A stretch of 64,000 bases of DNA from Janthinobacterium agaricidamnosum NBRC 102515 = DSM 9628 (GTDB lineage Bacteria; Pseudomonadota; Gammaproteobacteria; Burkholderiales; Burkholderiaceae_D), in the NCBI RefSeq assembly GCF_000723165.1, contig NZ_HG322949.1:326543-390542 (forward strand), written 5' to 3'. Shown here one piece after another: positions 53,374 through 63,097 of this stretch. The notes beneath the pieces are model-generated. The model saw only the letters and a program-made list of their open reading frames with translations, did not search any database and was not told the DNA's origin. The translations under genes and the position numbers were made by a program. The stretch's first letter is position 1; every line of letters begins with the position of its first letter.

Positions 53374-54726
53374 ATGCAAACACCTTCGATGACGGCGCGC
53401 GAATTCAACTTCGACGGCCTGGTCGGCCCATCGCATAATTACGCCGGCCTGTCGTTCGGCAACGTGGCCTCGTTCAGCAACGTCAAGAGCGCGTCGAACC
53501 CGAAGCAGGCGGCCTTGCAGGGCCTGGCGAAAATGCGCGCGCTGGCCGCGCGCGGTTTTGCCCAGGCGCTGCTGCCGCCGCAAGACCGGCCGAATTTCCG
53601 TTTGCTGCGCAGCCTGGGTTTTTCCGGCAGCGACGCCGACGTGCTGGCCAGCGCCTACCGCGAATCGCCGGTGATCCTGGCGTGCGCCTATTCGGCGTCG
53701 CCGATGTGGACCGCCAACGCCGCCACGGTCAGCCCGTCGGCCGATACCGCGGACGGCAAGGTGCATTTCACCGCCGCCAACCTGAACAACAAGCTGCACC
53801 GCGCGTTCGAGCATGGCCAGTCGGTGCGCAGCCTGCGCGCGATCTTCGGCGATGAACGTTATTTCGCGGTCCACGACGCGCTGCCGTCGACGCCGGCGTT
53901 CGGCGACGAGGGCGCGGCCAACCACACCCGCTTGTGCGCCGCACATGGCGCGGCGGCGGTCGAGATGTTCGTCTACGGCCGGGTCGAATTCGATCCGTCG
54001 GCGCCGTCGCCGAAACGCTACCCGGCGCGCCAGACGCTGGAAGCGTCGCAGGCGGTGGCGCGGCTGCATGGCTTGCACCCGAAGCGCACCGTCTACCTGC
54101 AGCAAAACCCGGACGTGATCGACCAGGGCGTATTTCATAACGACGTGATCGCGGTCGGCAACGGCAATGTGCTGTTTTATCACGAGCAGGCATTTGCCGA
54201 AGAGGGCGAAAGCCTGTCCGTATTGCGGCGCAGCCTGGCGGCCAGCGGCGCCCAATTGCACGCCTTGCGGGTCGAGACCGGCCAGGTGCCGATCGCCGAC
54301 GCGGTCAGCAGCTATCTGTTCAACAGCCAGTTGCTGTCCAAGCCGGACGGCAAGATGGCGTTGGTGATTCCGCAGGAATGCCAGGAAAACCGCGCCGTCG
54401 CGCGCTATCTCGACGGCTTGGTGGCCAGCGGCGGCCCGGTCGACGAATTGATCCATTTCGACCTGCGCCAGAGCATGCGCAATGGCGGCGGCCCGGCCTG
54501 TCTGCGGCTGCGCGTGGCGCTGACCGATGCCGAGGCGGGCGCGATGCACCAGGGCGTGCTGATGACCGAAGCGCTGTACCAGCGGCTGGTGGCCTGGGTC
54601 GAAAAACATTACCGCGACCGGCTGGAGCCGGGCGACCTGGCCGATCCGGCGCTGGCGCTGGAAGTGCACGCGGCGCTTGAAGAATTGACGATCATCCTCA
54701 ACATGACTGGATTGTACGAATTTTAG
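53374..54726 (+). CDS. astB: N-succinylarginine dihydrolase
   Basis: A 450-residue amidinotransferase-fold enzyme that splits succinylarginine to succinylornithine, two ammonia and CO2. The start block [21 protein letters not shown] is diagnostic. [14 protein letters not shown] is near 130. The late [21 protein letters not shown] block holds His and part of the active site. AAGGAAACGCTC precedes the ATG, 10 nt after the astD stop. Confidence 0.95.
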   Translation: MQTPSMTAREFNFDGLVGPSHNYAGLSFGNVASFSNVKSASNPKQAALQGLAKMRALAARGFAQALLPPQDRPNFRLLRSLGFSGSDADVLASAYRESPVILACAYSASPMWTANAATVSPSADTADGKVHFTAANLNNKLHRAFEHGQSVRSLRAIFGDERYFAVHDALPSTPAFGDEGAANHTRLCAAHGAAAVEMFVYGRVEFDPSAPSPKRYPARQTLEASQAVARLHGLHPKRTVYLQQNPDVIDQGVFHNDVIAVGNGNVLFYHEQAFAEEGESLSVLRRSLAASGAQLHALRVETGQVPIADAVSSYLFNSQLLSKPDGKMALVIPQECQENRAVARYLDGLVASGGPVDELIHFDLRQSMRNGGGPACLRLRVALTDAEAGAMHQGVLMTEALYQRLVAWVEKHYRDRLEPGDLADPALALEVHAALEELTIILNMTGLYEF

Positions 54727-54869
54727 TCCCCGATCAAACAACTTCCGGCAATCTCGCCGGAGGTGAAGGAATTGCACGGGAAACCCTCGTGCCGCAAGCA
54801 TCGACGCCGAGCCGCCACAAGCCAACACGGCGCGATGAACAATTCACATTACCGCAATGGAGATGCAAG

Positions 54870-57800
54870 ATGAAACACATGCCACAAGATTTGCGTACCC
54901 AGACCCTGGACCTGGTCCATGCCGGCAAACCGGCCACCGACAGCAGCCAGGTCGCGGCGCTGATCAGCGCCTGGCTAGGTTCGCTGGATGAGGAAGACCT
55001 GGCCGACATCGCGCCCGACAGCCTGGCGCCGGTGCTGTGGGAGGGGTTTGCGCAAGCCGCCGGACGCAGCGGCGCGGGGTGCCAGATCGCGGCCCTGCGC
55101 TACGCCGATGGCCGTGGTGGCGTTGCGACCGCCTTGCTGATCCAGAACGACGACATGCCTTACCTGGTCGACTCCATCGTCATGGCGCTGCGCAAGCGGC
55201 AGGTGGCGGTCAGCGGCGTGATGAACGCGGTGCTGCCGGTCAGCCGGACCGCCGATGGCGCGCTGGCCGCCGTCGGCCAGCCGGGCGACCCGCTGGAATC
55301 GTATGTCTTGTGCCTGTTGTCGGAAGAATTGCCGGCCGCCGAGCTGGCCGCGCTGGTCGGCGCGCTGCAAATGGTGGCGCGCGACGCTGCCGTGGTGCGG
55401 CGCGACGCCGGCGCCATGGCTGACCAATTGGCCTCGGCCGCGGCGGGCGCCTCGGCGTTGGGCGACGAAGGCAGGGAAGTCGCGGCCTTCCTCGACTGGG
55501 CCCGCAGCGAAGGTTTTGAATTGTTCGGCTACGCCTATTACCGCGTCAAGCCGGGCGAACGCGAACTGGAACGCGACGTGCCGAGCCGCCTCGGGGTGCT
55601 GCAGGATGCAACGCATCCGATTTACGCGACCTGCCTGGCCAGCATTCCCGGCGACTTCGACACGCTGTCGAAACGCGCTTCCTCGCTGTCGATCGTCAAG
55701 GCCGACGTGGCCGGCACCCTGCACCGCGATTCGCAGCTCGATTTCATCGGCGTGCGCAGCACCGACGCCACTGGCGCGATCCTCGGCGAGCATTGCTTCC
55801 TCGGCTTGTTCACCCGCGCCGCCAATACCAGCCCGCTGGCCAGCCTGCCGTTCGCGCGCGGCCGCGTGGCCGAAGTGCTGCGCCTTGCCGGCGTGCGCCA
55901 GCAAGGTTTCCGCGCCGAGAAATTTCGCGAAATCCTCGAATCGCTGCCGCGCACCGAAGCGCTGGAAGCCGATCCCGACTGGCTGGCGCAAGTGTGCGGT
56001 GCGGTGGTGTCGCTGTACAAGCAGCCGCGCACCAAGGTGTTCGCCCGGCGCGACGTGTATGCGCGCCACCTGAACGTGCTGGTGTATCTGCCGCGCGAGC
56101 GCTACAGCGCCAGCGTCGCGGCGGCACTGGCGCAGGCGCTGAAGTCCAGCTCCGGCGCGACCCACGTCAGTTCGCAAACGCTGGTGGCCGACGGCCCGCT
56201 GGCGCGCCTGTACCTGATCGCGCACGCGGCGCGTTATCCGCTCGACCTGGAAAGCGATATCCAGCAACCGCTGCTGGGCGTGCTGGACGGCTGGCATACC
56301 GCGTACGCGGTGCTGGCCGACGCGGTGTTCGACGTGACTATGCGCGGCAGCCTGCGCAAGCTCGGCGCCAGCCTGCCGGCCGACTATGTCGCCGCGACGG
56401 CGCCGCTGGTGGCCTTCCACGACCTGGGCACGATCTTGCGCAACACCGATCCATCGAAGGTCGACGTGCGGGTCGAAGTGGCCAGCGATGCGGCCACCAT
56501 CCGCCTGTATTCGGTGGACCGGGTGCCGTCGCTGTCGACCATTTTGCCGGCGCTGCATAACGCCGGCGTGGCGATCGACCGCGAGCAGGCGTATTCGATC
56601 GCCTATGAAGGCAAGCGCCATTTCGTCACCACGCTGTCGGTCGACGCGGCCAGCACGGCAAAATTGGGCCAGCCGAAAGTGGTGCCGGTGGCGCAGGAAT
56701 TGTTTGCCGCGCTGTTCAACGACGAAGCCGAAGACGGCCGCCTGAACGGCCTGGTGATCGAAGGCGGCCTGAGCACCCGCGAAGTGCAGCTGGTGCGCGC
56801 CTACATGAGTTACTGGCGCCAGACCGGCAGCCGTTTTTCGGTGCGCTACATCGCCGAGAGCCTGCGCAAGCAGCCGGCCCTGGTGAAAACGCTGGTCGAC
56901 GCCTTCCTGCAGCGCTTCGATCCGGCCTTGTCCGGCGAACAGCACGGCGCCGCGCTGGAAGCGCTGCGCGCGGTGAAGGCCAACCTGGCGGCCGTGAACC
57001 ATGCGGACACCGAGGAAATCCTCGGCGCGCTGAGCGACCTGATGCTGGCGACGCTGCGCACCAACTACTTCCAGAATCAGCAAAAAGGCGACAAGATCAT
57101 CTTCAAGTTCGACACCGGCAATTTGACGTTGGTGCCGGAACCGCGCCCATACCGCGAAATCTTCGTCTTCTCGCGCCGCTTTGAAGGCGTGCATTTGCGC
57201 GGCGGCCCGGTGGCGCGCGGCGGCTTGCGCTGGTCCGACCGGATGGAGGATTACCGCACCGAAGTGCTGGGCCTGGTCAAGGCGCAGATGGTCAAAAACG
57301 CGGTGATCGTGCCGGCCGGCGCCAAGGGCGGTTTTGTCTGCAAGATGATGCCGAAGGACGCGGTGCGCGAAACCATCGCGGCCGAAGGCGAAGCCGTTTA
57401 TCGTTTGTTCATTTCCAGCCTGCTCGAAGTGACCGATAACCGTTCGCTCGGTAATATCGTGCCGCCAGTCGACACCGTCTGCTACGACGACGCCGACCCG
57501 TACCTGGTGGTGGCGGCCGACAAGGGCACCGCGACCTTCTCCGACATCGCCAACGGCATCGCCGTGCAGCGCGGTTTCTGGCTCGGCGACGCGTTCGCAT
57601 CGGGCGGTTCCAACGGTTACGACCACAAGAAACTGGGCATCACCGCCAAGGGCGCGTTCGAAGCCGTCAAGCGCCACTTCTATGAAATGGACCACGACCT
57701 GGCCACCACCCCGATCACCGTGGTCGGCGTGGGCGACATGTCGGGCGACGTGTTCGGCAATGGCGTGCTGCTGTCGCGCCAGCTGAAAGTGCTGGCGGCG

Positions 57801-59579
57801 TTCGACCACCGCCATATCTTCCTCGACCCGGCGCCGGATGTCGCGGTCTCGTTCGACGAGCGGGCACGCCTGTTCGCGTTGCCGCGTTCGTCGTGGGACG
57901 ACTACAACAAGGATTTGATCTCGGCCGGCGGCGGGGTGTATCCGCGTTCGCTGCGCAGTATCGAATTGTCGCCGCAAATCCGTGCCGCGCTCGACATCGC
58001 CGACACCGCGCTGGCGCCGGAAGAGCTGATGCACCGCATCCTGCAGGCGCCGGTCGACCTGTTCTATAACGGCGGCATCGGCACCTACATCAAGGCGTCG
58101 GGCGAGACCCACGCGCAAGTGAAGGACCGCGCCAACGATACTATCCGCGTCGACGGCAGCCAGTTGCGCTGCAAGGTGGTGGCCGAGGGCGGCAACCTGG
58201 GCGCGACCCAGTCCGGCCGCATCGAATTCGCGCTGGCGGGCGGCCGCATCTTCACCGATGCGATCGACAATTCTGCCGGCGTGGATTGCTCCGACCATGA
58301 AGTCAACGTCAAGATCTGGCTCGACGTCGAAGTCAACGCCGGCAAGCTCAGCGAAGAAGAGCGCAACCGCGAACTGTATGCGATGACCGACGACGTGGAA
58401 CGCCTGGTATTGCGCGACAATACCCAGCAAACCCGTTTGCTGGTGCGCGAATTGCAGGCGCAGACGGACGGCGCGGCGCAGGATGGCTACGCGGCGCTGA
58501 TCGCCAGCCTGGAAGAGGAAGGCGCCCTGTCGCGCGAGCTGGAGCAATTGCCGAGCGTGGCCGAACTGGCGCGCCGCAAGCTCGACAACCGCTGCTTGAC
58601 GACGCCGGAACTGGCGGTGGTGATCGCCAACGTCAAGAACCGCTACAAGCGCATCCTGTCGACGCTGCCCCTGACCGCCCAAGGCTGGGCCGAGCCGGTG
58701 TTGAAACCGTATTTCCCGTCGCTGCTGGTGGCGACCCGCAGCGCGCTGGACCACCCGCTGGCCAACGCCATCCTGGCCACCGTGCTGGCCAATGAAGCGG
58801 TCAACCGCTGCGGTCCGTTGATGATCCGCGACCTGGCGGCCGAATACAAGACCGGCGAAGCGGACGTGATCCTGGCGTGGGGCCAGGCCTGGTCGGCGCT
58901 GAACCTGGCGCCGGTGTTCGACGCCTTGGACGCCGATGCGCTGGCGGTGCCGCGCGCGGTGTCGGTCAAGGTCGATGGGCAGACCCGCGCGCTGCATAAA
59001 ACCATGACCGGCGGCGTGCTGGCGATTCCGCTGGAGCAGCGCAACGGCGGCGCGCTCGATGAGCTGACGCGCCTGTTCGGCGCCGCGTCGAAACGCGACT
59101 TGCTGCAATCGGTCGCCGGCAAATCCGAAGCGGCGCTGACGCCGGGCCTGAAGCCGGCCTTCGTGCTGGCCTGGGATGCGGTCGATGCGCTGGAAGTGGT
59201 GGCCGGCTTCCTGTTCCCGGCGCTGTCGGTGGCGCGTCCGGCCGGCATGGACTTGCCGGCCTTCCTGCAAGTCGGCCTCGCGCTGCGCGGCCAGGCCGGC
59301 ATCGATACGCTGGAACGCGGCCTGAAGCTGGCCGCCACCGGCAAGTCGCAGGAACAGTTGCGCAGCTATGCGCAGCACGCCTTGCGCCGCACCCAGCAGC
59401 GCTTGTTGACGCAGGTGCTGGAACGCGCATCGCAGGGGCAAGGCGCGGCCGGCGACGCGGTGGCCTCGGTGATCGGCTCGCTCGGCTTGTCGGCTTATCA
59501 CGCGGCGACCGAACTGGAACAGGCGATGCTCGATGTCTGGTCCTTGTCCGAAGCGGCCAACGGCGCCGTGGCGGCATAA
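54870..59579 (+). CDS. gdhB: NAD-specific glutamate dehydrogenase, large (180-kDa class) type
   Basis: A 1569-residue enzyme that oxidises glutamate to 2-oxoglutarate and ammonia. The long N-terminal ACT-containing regulatory part covers about residues 1-700. The catalytic domain has GGLRWSDRMEDYRTEVLGLVK near 795, then AQMVKNAVIVPAGAKGG with catalytic Lys residues. VVGVGDMSGDVFGNGVLLS near 955 is the NAD-binding part. A helical C-terminal domain follows. TGGAG lies 9 nt before the ATG at 54870; a start further upstream at 54789 lacks support. It is placed inside the ast operon, between astB and astE, where it would consume the glutamate produced. Confidence 0.94.
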   Translation: MKHMPQDLRTQTLDLVHAGKPATDSSQVAALISAWLGSLDEEDLADIAPDSLAPVLWEGFAQAAGRSGAGCQIAALRYADGRGGVATALLIQNDDMPYLVDSIVMALRKRQVAVSGVMNAVLPVSRTADGALAAVGQPGDPLESYVLCLLSEELPAAELAALVGALQMVARDAAVVRRDAGAMADQLASAAAGASALGDEGREVAAFLDWARSEGFELFGYAYYRVKPGERELERDVPSRLGVLQDATHPIYATCLASIPGDFDTLSKRASSLSIVKADVAGTLHRDSQLDFIGVRSTDATGAILGEHCFLGLFTRAANTSPLASLPFARGRVAEVLRLAGVRQQGFRAEKFREILESLPRTEALEADPDWLAQVCGAVVSLYKQPRTKVFARRDVYARHLNVLVYLPRERYSASVAAALAQALKSSSGATHVSSQTLVADGPLARLYLIAHAARYPLDLESDIQQPLLGVLDGWHTAYAVLADAVFDVTMRGSLRKLGASLPADYVAATAPLVAFHDLGTILRNTDPSKVDVRVEVASDAATIRLYSVDRVPSLSTILPALHNAGVAIDREQAYSIAYEGKRHFVTTLSVDAASTAKLGQPKVVPVAQELFAALFNDEAEDGRLNGLVIEGGLSTREVQLVRAYMSYWRQTGSRFSVRYIAESLRKQPALVKTLVDAFLQRFDPALSGEQHGAALEALRAVKANLAAVNHADTEEILGALSDLMLATLRTNYFQNQQKGDKIIFKFDTGNLTLVPEPRPYREIFVFSRRFEGVHLRGGPVARGGLRWSDRMEDYRTEVLGLVKAQMVKNAVIVPAGAKGGFVCKMMPKDAVRETIAAEGEAVYRLFISSLLEVTDNRSLGNIVPPVDTVCYDDADPYLVVAADKGTATFSDIANGIAVQRGFWLGDAFASGGSNGYDHKKLGITAKGAFEAVKRHFYEMDHDLATTPITVVGVGDMSGDVFGNGVLLSRQLKVLAAFDHRHIFLDPAPDVAVSFDERARLFALPRSSWDDYNKDLISAGGGVYPRSLRSIELSPQIRAALDIADTALAPEELMHRILQAPVDLFYNGGIGTYIKASGETHAQVKDRANDTIRVDGSQLRCKVVAEGGNLGATQSGRIEFALAGGRIFTDAIDNSAGVDCSDHEVNVKIWLDVEVNAGKLSEEERNRELYAMTDDVERLVLRDNTQQTRLLVRELQAQTDGAAQDGYAALIASLEEEGALSRELEQLPSVAELARRKLDNRCLTTPELAVVIANVKNRYKRILSTLPLTAQGWAEPVLKPYFPSLLVATRSALDHPLANAILATVLANEAVNRCGPLMIRDLAAEYKTGEADVILAWGQAWSALNLAPVFDALDADALAVPRAVSVKVDGQTRALHKTMTGGVLAIPLEQRNGGALDELTRLFGAASKRDLLQSVAGKSEAALTPGLKPAFVLAWDAVDALEVVAGFLFPALSVARPAGMDLPAFLQVGLALRGQAGIDTLERGLKLAATGKSQEQLRSYAQHALRRTQQRLLTQVLERASQGQGAAGDAVASVIGSLGLSAYHAATELEQAMLDVWSLSEAANGAVAA

Positions 59580-59583
59580 GATC

Positions 59584-60609
59584 ATGAGCGGCCTCGAATC
59601 ATCCCAGGGCGCAGCCGGGCCGGTCGTGTCGGCAGCGGTCAAGGCGTTGGCGGAAGCGGATTTCAGCGCCATCGCGCAGTTGTTCAGCGATGCCGGTTTC
59701 AGCGTGGCCTTGCCGGCGTCCGGCATGGTGCAGATAAAGTCCCGCCGCGCCGATCCGTCGCGGACCAGCGTGCTGCTGTCGGTCGGCGTGCATGGCGATG
59801 AAACCGGACCGATCGAAGTGCTGGCGCATTTGCTCGATGCGCTGTCGCGCGACGCCGGCGCGCTGGCGGTGGACTTGATGGTCTGCGTCGGCAACCTGGA
59901 CGCGATCCGGGCCGGCAAACGGTTTATCGACGCCGACCTGAACCGCATGTTCCGGCCGCTGCGCGGCGCGCTGGCCGGCACCGCCGAAGCGGCCCGCGCC
60001 GACGCTATGATCGCCGCCACGGCGGCGTTCTTCAACGCTGCGGGACCGCTGCGCTGGCACCTGGACTTGCATACCGCGATCCGGCCGTCGGTGTATCCGA
60101 CCTTCGCCATCGTGCCGGAATTGATCGCCGACGACGCCAGGCGCAAGCTGATCGCCTGGCTGGGGCAGGCGGCGATCGGCGCCATCGTCATGAATCCGCA
60201 ATCGGCCGGCACCTACAGCTATTATTCGGCCGAGCATTTCGGCGCCGCCGCCAGCACGGTGGAGCTGGGCCGGGTCGGCACGCTGGGGCAGAACGACTTG
60301 CGCCTGTTCGACGATGTGTCGCGCGCGCTGGACGGCTTGCTGCGCGGCGCCGCGCCGCAGCCGGCCCGGGTGGCATCGCATATCTTCAAGGTGGCCCAGG
60401 AAATCATCAAGCTGAGCGATGAGTTCCGCATGGCTTTTGATCGCAACACGCAAAACTTCACGTCGCTGCCGGAACACGCGGTGATCGCCACCGATGGCGA
60501 TACCGTCTACACCGTCAAGCATGGCGAGGAACTGGTGGTGTTTCCGAACCCGGATGTCCGGGTCGGCTTGCGCGCCGGCTTGATGGTGGTGCGGGCCGCC
60601 GCTGATTGA
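59584..60609 (+). CDS. astE: Succinylglutamate desuccinylase
   Basis: A 341-residue zinc hydrolase of the AstE/aspartoacylase family that releases glutamate and succinate, the last step of the pathway. VGVHGDETGPIEVLAHLLDAL near residue 75 provides the His and Glu metal ligands. DADLNRMFRPL is near 118, and the third ligand His is in WHLDLHTAIRPSVYP near 158-172. It starts 4 nt after the gdhB stop and is followed by a strong terminator. Confidence 0.93.
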   Translation: MSGLESSQGAAGPVVSAAVKALAEADFSAIAQLFSDAGFSVALPASGMVQIKSRRADPSRTSVLLSVGVHGDETGPIEVLAHLLDALSRDAGALAVDLMVCVGNLDAIRAGKRFIDADLNRMFRPLRGALAGTAEAARADAMIAATAAFFNAAGPLRWHLDLHTAIRPSVYPTFAIVPELIADDARRKLIAWLGQAAIGAIVMNPQSAGTYSYYSAEHFGAAASTVELGRVGTLGQNDLRLFDDVSRALDGLLRGAAPQPARVASHIFKVAQEIIKLSDEFRMAFDRNTQNFTSLPEHAVIATDGDTVYTVKHGEELVVFPNPDVRVGLRAGLMVVRAAAD

Positions 60610-60633
60610 TGCGCTGAGTCCGGATCTGCATGG

Positions 60634-60670
60634 AGGGCCGGAACGCAAGGTGGCGTCCGGCCCTTTTTTT
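60634..60670 (+). terminator. Rho-independent terminator of the ast-gdhB-astE operon
   Basis: AGGGCCGGAACGC pairs with GCGTCCGGCCCT, with one bulge, followed by seven T. It lies 24 nt after astE. Confidence 0.88.
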
Positions 60671-60777
60671 ATCTGCGTCATAAATAATTCTTTTTATTAA
60701 AATTATCCGTTTAGCAATTTTTTGAACTAGAATAGCTGTAGCCCTCCTTCCAATAAACTGTCTCTGTGGACATTTCC

Positions 60778-61683
60778 ATGCTGAAAAAATTTCTGGCAGC
60801 TTTGTTGTGCCTTTCCGTTAACGCGTCGATGGCCCATGCCGCCAACGACACGCGGCCTGCCGCACAGCAAATGACCGCCGAGCAATTCATCGCCGCATTG
60901 GACTTTCAGAAAGGCAAAATCACCTTGCCGGGTGGCTTGGCGACGCTGGATTTACCGGCCAATTTCCGCTACCTGTCGCCATCCGATACCGAGCGCGTGC
61001 TGGTCGATGCCTGGGGCAATCCGCCGAACGCGCCAACGCTGGGCATGGTCGTGCCGGCCGCGATCAGCCCGCTGGAAGCGGATGGCTGGGGCGTCATCGT
61101 CACCTATGAAAAAGGCGGCCACGTCAAGGACGACGACGCCGACAGCATCCAGTACGACGCATTGCTGAAGGATATGCAGCAAGCGGTGCTGGACAATAAT
61201 AGCGAACGCAAAAAGCAAGGTTATCCGGGCATGCGGCTGGTCGGCTGGGCGGAGCCGCCGGGCTATGCCAAGAGCACGCATAAACTGTATTGGGCCAAGG
61301 AACTGGGCATTGACGGCATGGACGGCCATTCGCTGAATTACAACGTGCGGGTGCTGGGCCGCGAAGGCGTGCTGAACCTGAATGCGGTGGCTGGCATGAA
61401 CCAGATCGTGGCCATCAAGACTGAAATGAAACAAGTGACGGCGTTTACCGAATTCACCGACGGCCATCGCTACGCCGATTTCGACGGCAGCACCGATAAA
61501 GTGGCGGAATACGGCCTCGCGGCGCTGGTGGCGGGCGGCGTGGCGAGCAAGCTGGGCCTGTTCGGAAAATTGCTGGCGCTGCTGCTGGCGTTCAAGAAAA
61601 TCATCTTCATCGGACTGGCGGCTGCGGCGGCAGGGATCTTCAGGTTCTTTGGCCGCAAGAGCAAGGTGAATCTGGATAAATAG
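60778..61683 (+). CDS. DUF2167 domain membrane protein
   Basis: A 301-residue protein with a signal peptide (MLKKFLAALLCLSVNASMAHAA). The DUF2167 domain shows KITLPGGLATLDLPANFRYL near 42 and LVDAWGNPPN near 75. EADGWGVIVTYEKGGHVKDDDA is near 102, and VGWAEPPGYAKSTHKLYWAKEL near 150. The C-terminal helix LLALLLAFKKIIFIGLAAAAAGIFRFFG near 265-292 anchors it in the membrane. The function is unknown. The ATG at 60778 gives a better signal peptide than the GTG at 60766. Confidence 0.85.
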   Translation: MLKKFLAALLCLSVNASMAHAANDTRPAAQQMTAEQFIAALDFQKGKITLPGGLATLDLPANFRYLSPSDTERVLVDAWGNPPNAPTLGMVVPAAISPLEADGWGVIVTYEKGGHVKDDDADSIQYDALLKDMQQAVLDNNSERKKQGYPGMRLVGWAEPPGYAKSTHKLYWAKELGIDGMDGHSLNYNVRVLGREGVLNLNAVAGMNQIVAIKTEMKQVTAFTEFTDGHRYADFDGSTDKVAEYGLAALVAGGVASKLGLFGKLLALLLAFKKIIFIGLAAAAAGIFRFFGRKSKVNLDK

Positions 61684-61777
61684 GCGGTTACCTTCGACAT
61701 CAAGGCGCCGCATCGGCAGGAATGCGCCTGCTGGGTTAGACTGACCATCTGTGGCCGTTTAACTGATAGGAGTGTCC

Positions 61778-62290
61778 ATGTCCCTTTCCCTCTACCAGGC
61801 ATCGATCCCCGTGTATTTGCGCGGGCTGGGTGTGTTGTCGACGCTGCTGGAAAAAGCCGAGGCCCATGCGGAGCAAGGCGGCATCGTGCCGGAAGTATTG
61901 CTGGGTGCGCAGCTGGCGCCGGATATGCTGGATTTGACGGCGCAAGTGCAACGCGCCAGCGATACGTCGAAGTTGTCGGGACAGCGCCTGAGCGGCGTCG
62001 CGGCGCCGAAGTTCGACGATAACGAGGTCAGTTTCGACCAGTTGCAGCAACGGATCGCCAATACCGCCAGTTATCTGCGCGGTCTGGATCCGGCACACTT
62101 CGATGGCGCCGCATCGCGTACCATCACGCTGCCCTTGGGAGGCAGCGAAAAACAATTCAATGGAGAAGACTATTTGCTGACGTTTGCCTTGCCGAACTTC
62201 TTTTTTCACTTGGCGATGGCGCACGGCATCTTGCGCAATCATGGCGTGCAGATCGGCAAACTCGATTACCTGGGGCCGTTCGACGCCTGA
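61778..62290 (+). CDS. DUF1993 domain-containing protein
   Basis: A 170-residue protein of the DUF1993 family, distantly like DinB four-helix proteins. The opening MSLSLYQASIPVYLRGLGVL and the end NFFFHLAMAHGILRNHGVQIGK with YLGPFDA are typical. No signal peptide. GATAGGAGTGTCC precedes the ATG at 61778. The function is unknown. Confidence 0.86.
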   Translation: MSLSLYQASIPVYLRGLGVLSTLLEKAEAHAEQGGIVPEVLLGAQLAPDMLDLTAQVQRASDTSKLSGQRLSGVAAPKFDDNEVSFDQLQQRIANTASYLRGLDPAHFDGAASRTITLPLGGSEKQFNGEDYLLTFALPNFFFHLAMAHGILRNHGVQIGKLDYLGPFDA

Positions 62291-62311
62291 CAGGGTGGCA
62301 GGGGTACAGCC

Positions 62312-62340
62312 AAGCGCCGCGACTGTCCGGCGCGGCGCTT
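62312..62340. repeat. Stem-loop between the DUF1993 and glycine-zipper genes
   Basis: AAGCGCCGCG and its complement CGCGGCGCTT flank an 8-9-nt loop between two convergent genes. No T run follows on either strand, so its role as a terminator is uncertain. Confidence 0.5.
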
Positions 62341-62363
62341 GATCGGCTCTTCAACTCTTCATC

Positions 62364-62882
62364 TTAACGCTGCGGTTGCTGCACCTGGTTTTGCACCGCA
62401 TTGCCCAGCATGCCGCCGCCGATCACGCCGGCCACTGTCGCCAGCGTCTTGCCGCGTCCGCCACCCACTTGATTGCCCAGCAAGCCGCCAATGACCGCAC
62501 CGGCGCCGATGCCGACGTAGTTCGGCTGCGCTGCCGCCTGCGGCGCCGGCGCTGGCTGGTATTGGCGGTCGTCGCGCGGACGGTAGTCGTCCTGGTAAGC
62601 GACCTGGGTGGCATGGTGCACGCGCGGCCGGTGCTGCACTGGCGCCGGGGCTGGCGCTGGCGCGACGGCGGCAACCATCGGCGCCGGGGCGACCGCTGCG
62701 GCCAGCGGCGTTGCGGCGGCCACGGCCGGAACCGGCGGCACTTCGCTCGGCTGGACCGAGCCGCGCGAATTCGGCAACAGGCCGGCGATGGCGGCCGCGC
62801 CGACCAGCCCCAGGATGGTGACGGATACCGCCGCTGCGGCCATTAATGGGTGAATGCGGTTCGAAGTGGTGGTGCTGGTCAT
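62364..62882 (-). CDS. Glycine zipper 2TM domain envelope protein
   Basis: A 172-residue protein with an N-terminal membrane helix or uncleaved signal (PLMAAAAVSVTILGLVGAAAIAGLL). A long Ala/Pro/Val-rich linker spans about residues 45-120. The C-terminal glycine zipper reads YVGIGAGAVIGGLLGNQVGGG and then GVIGGGMLGNAVQNQVQQ. Such SlyB/Rcs-like proteins sit in the cell envelope and are often stress-linked. AAGGAGAACTTAA precedes the ATG. Confidence 0.85.
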   Translation of the reverse strand: MTSTTTSNRIHPLMAAAAVSVTILGLVGAAAIAGLLPNSRGSVQPSEVPPVPAVAAATPLAAAVAPAPMVAAVAPAPAPAPVQHRPRVHHATQVAYQDDYRPRDDRQYQPAPAPQAAAQPNYVGIGAGAVIGGLLGNQVGGGRGKTLATVAGVIGGGMLGNAVQNQVQQPQR

Positions 62883-63097
62883 TTAAGTTCTCCTTGGTTA
62901 TTTGTGTGCTGTTACTGTATTGATGTGGTGCATGTGGCTAGATTAGCGGCGCACTGTTGGGCAGGATAGCCAGCACGCTGTATCAAAAGTAAGCAGATGT
63001 AAGCGCCGGCCTGGCCGCCGGTGCGCATCGGGCGTGGCGCATGCGCTGCGCCGAAACTGCGTAAAATAGATGGTTCGCCTGTCGCCGGAGATCCAGC

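Noticed and set aside
54975..60212. A 1745-codon open frame on the minus strand opposite gdhB and astE
   Set aside because: It mirrors the plus-strand genes, is rich in Arg, His, Gln and Ala with no recognisable domain, and has no ribosome-binding site. High-GC codon use on the sense strand keeps stops away from this frame.
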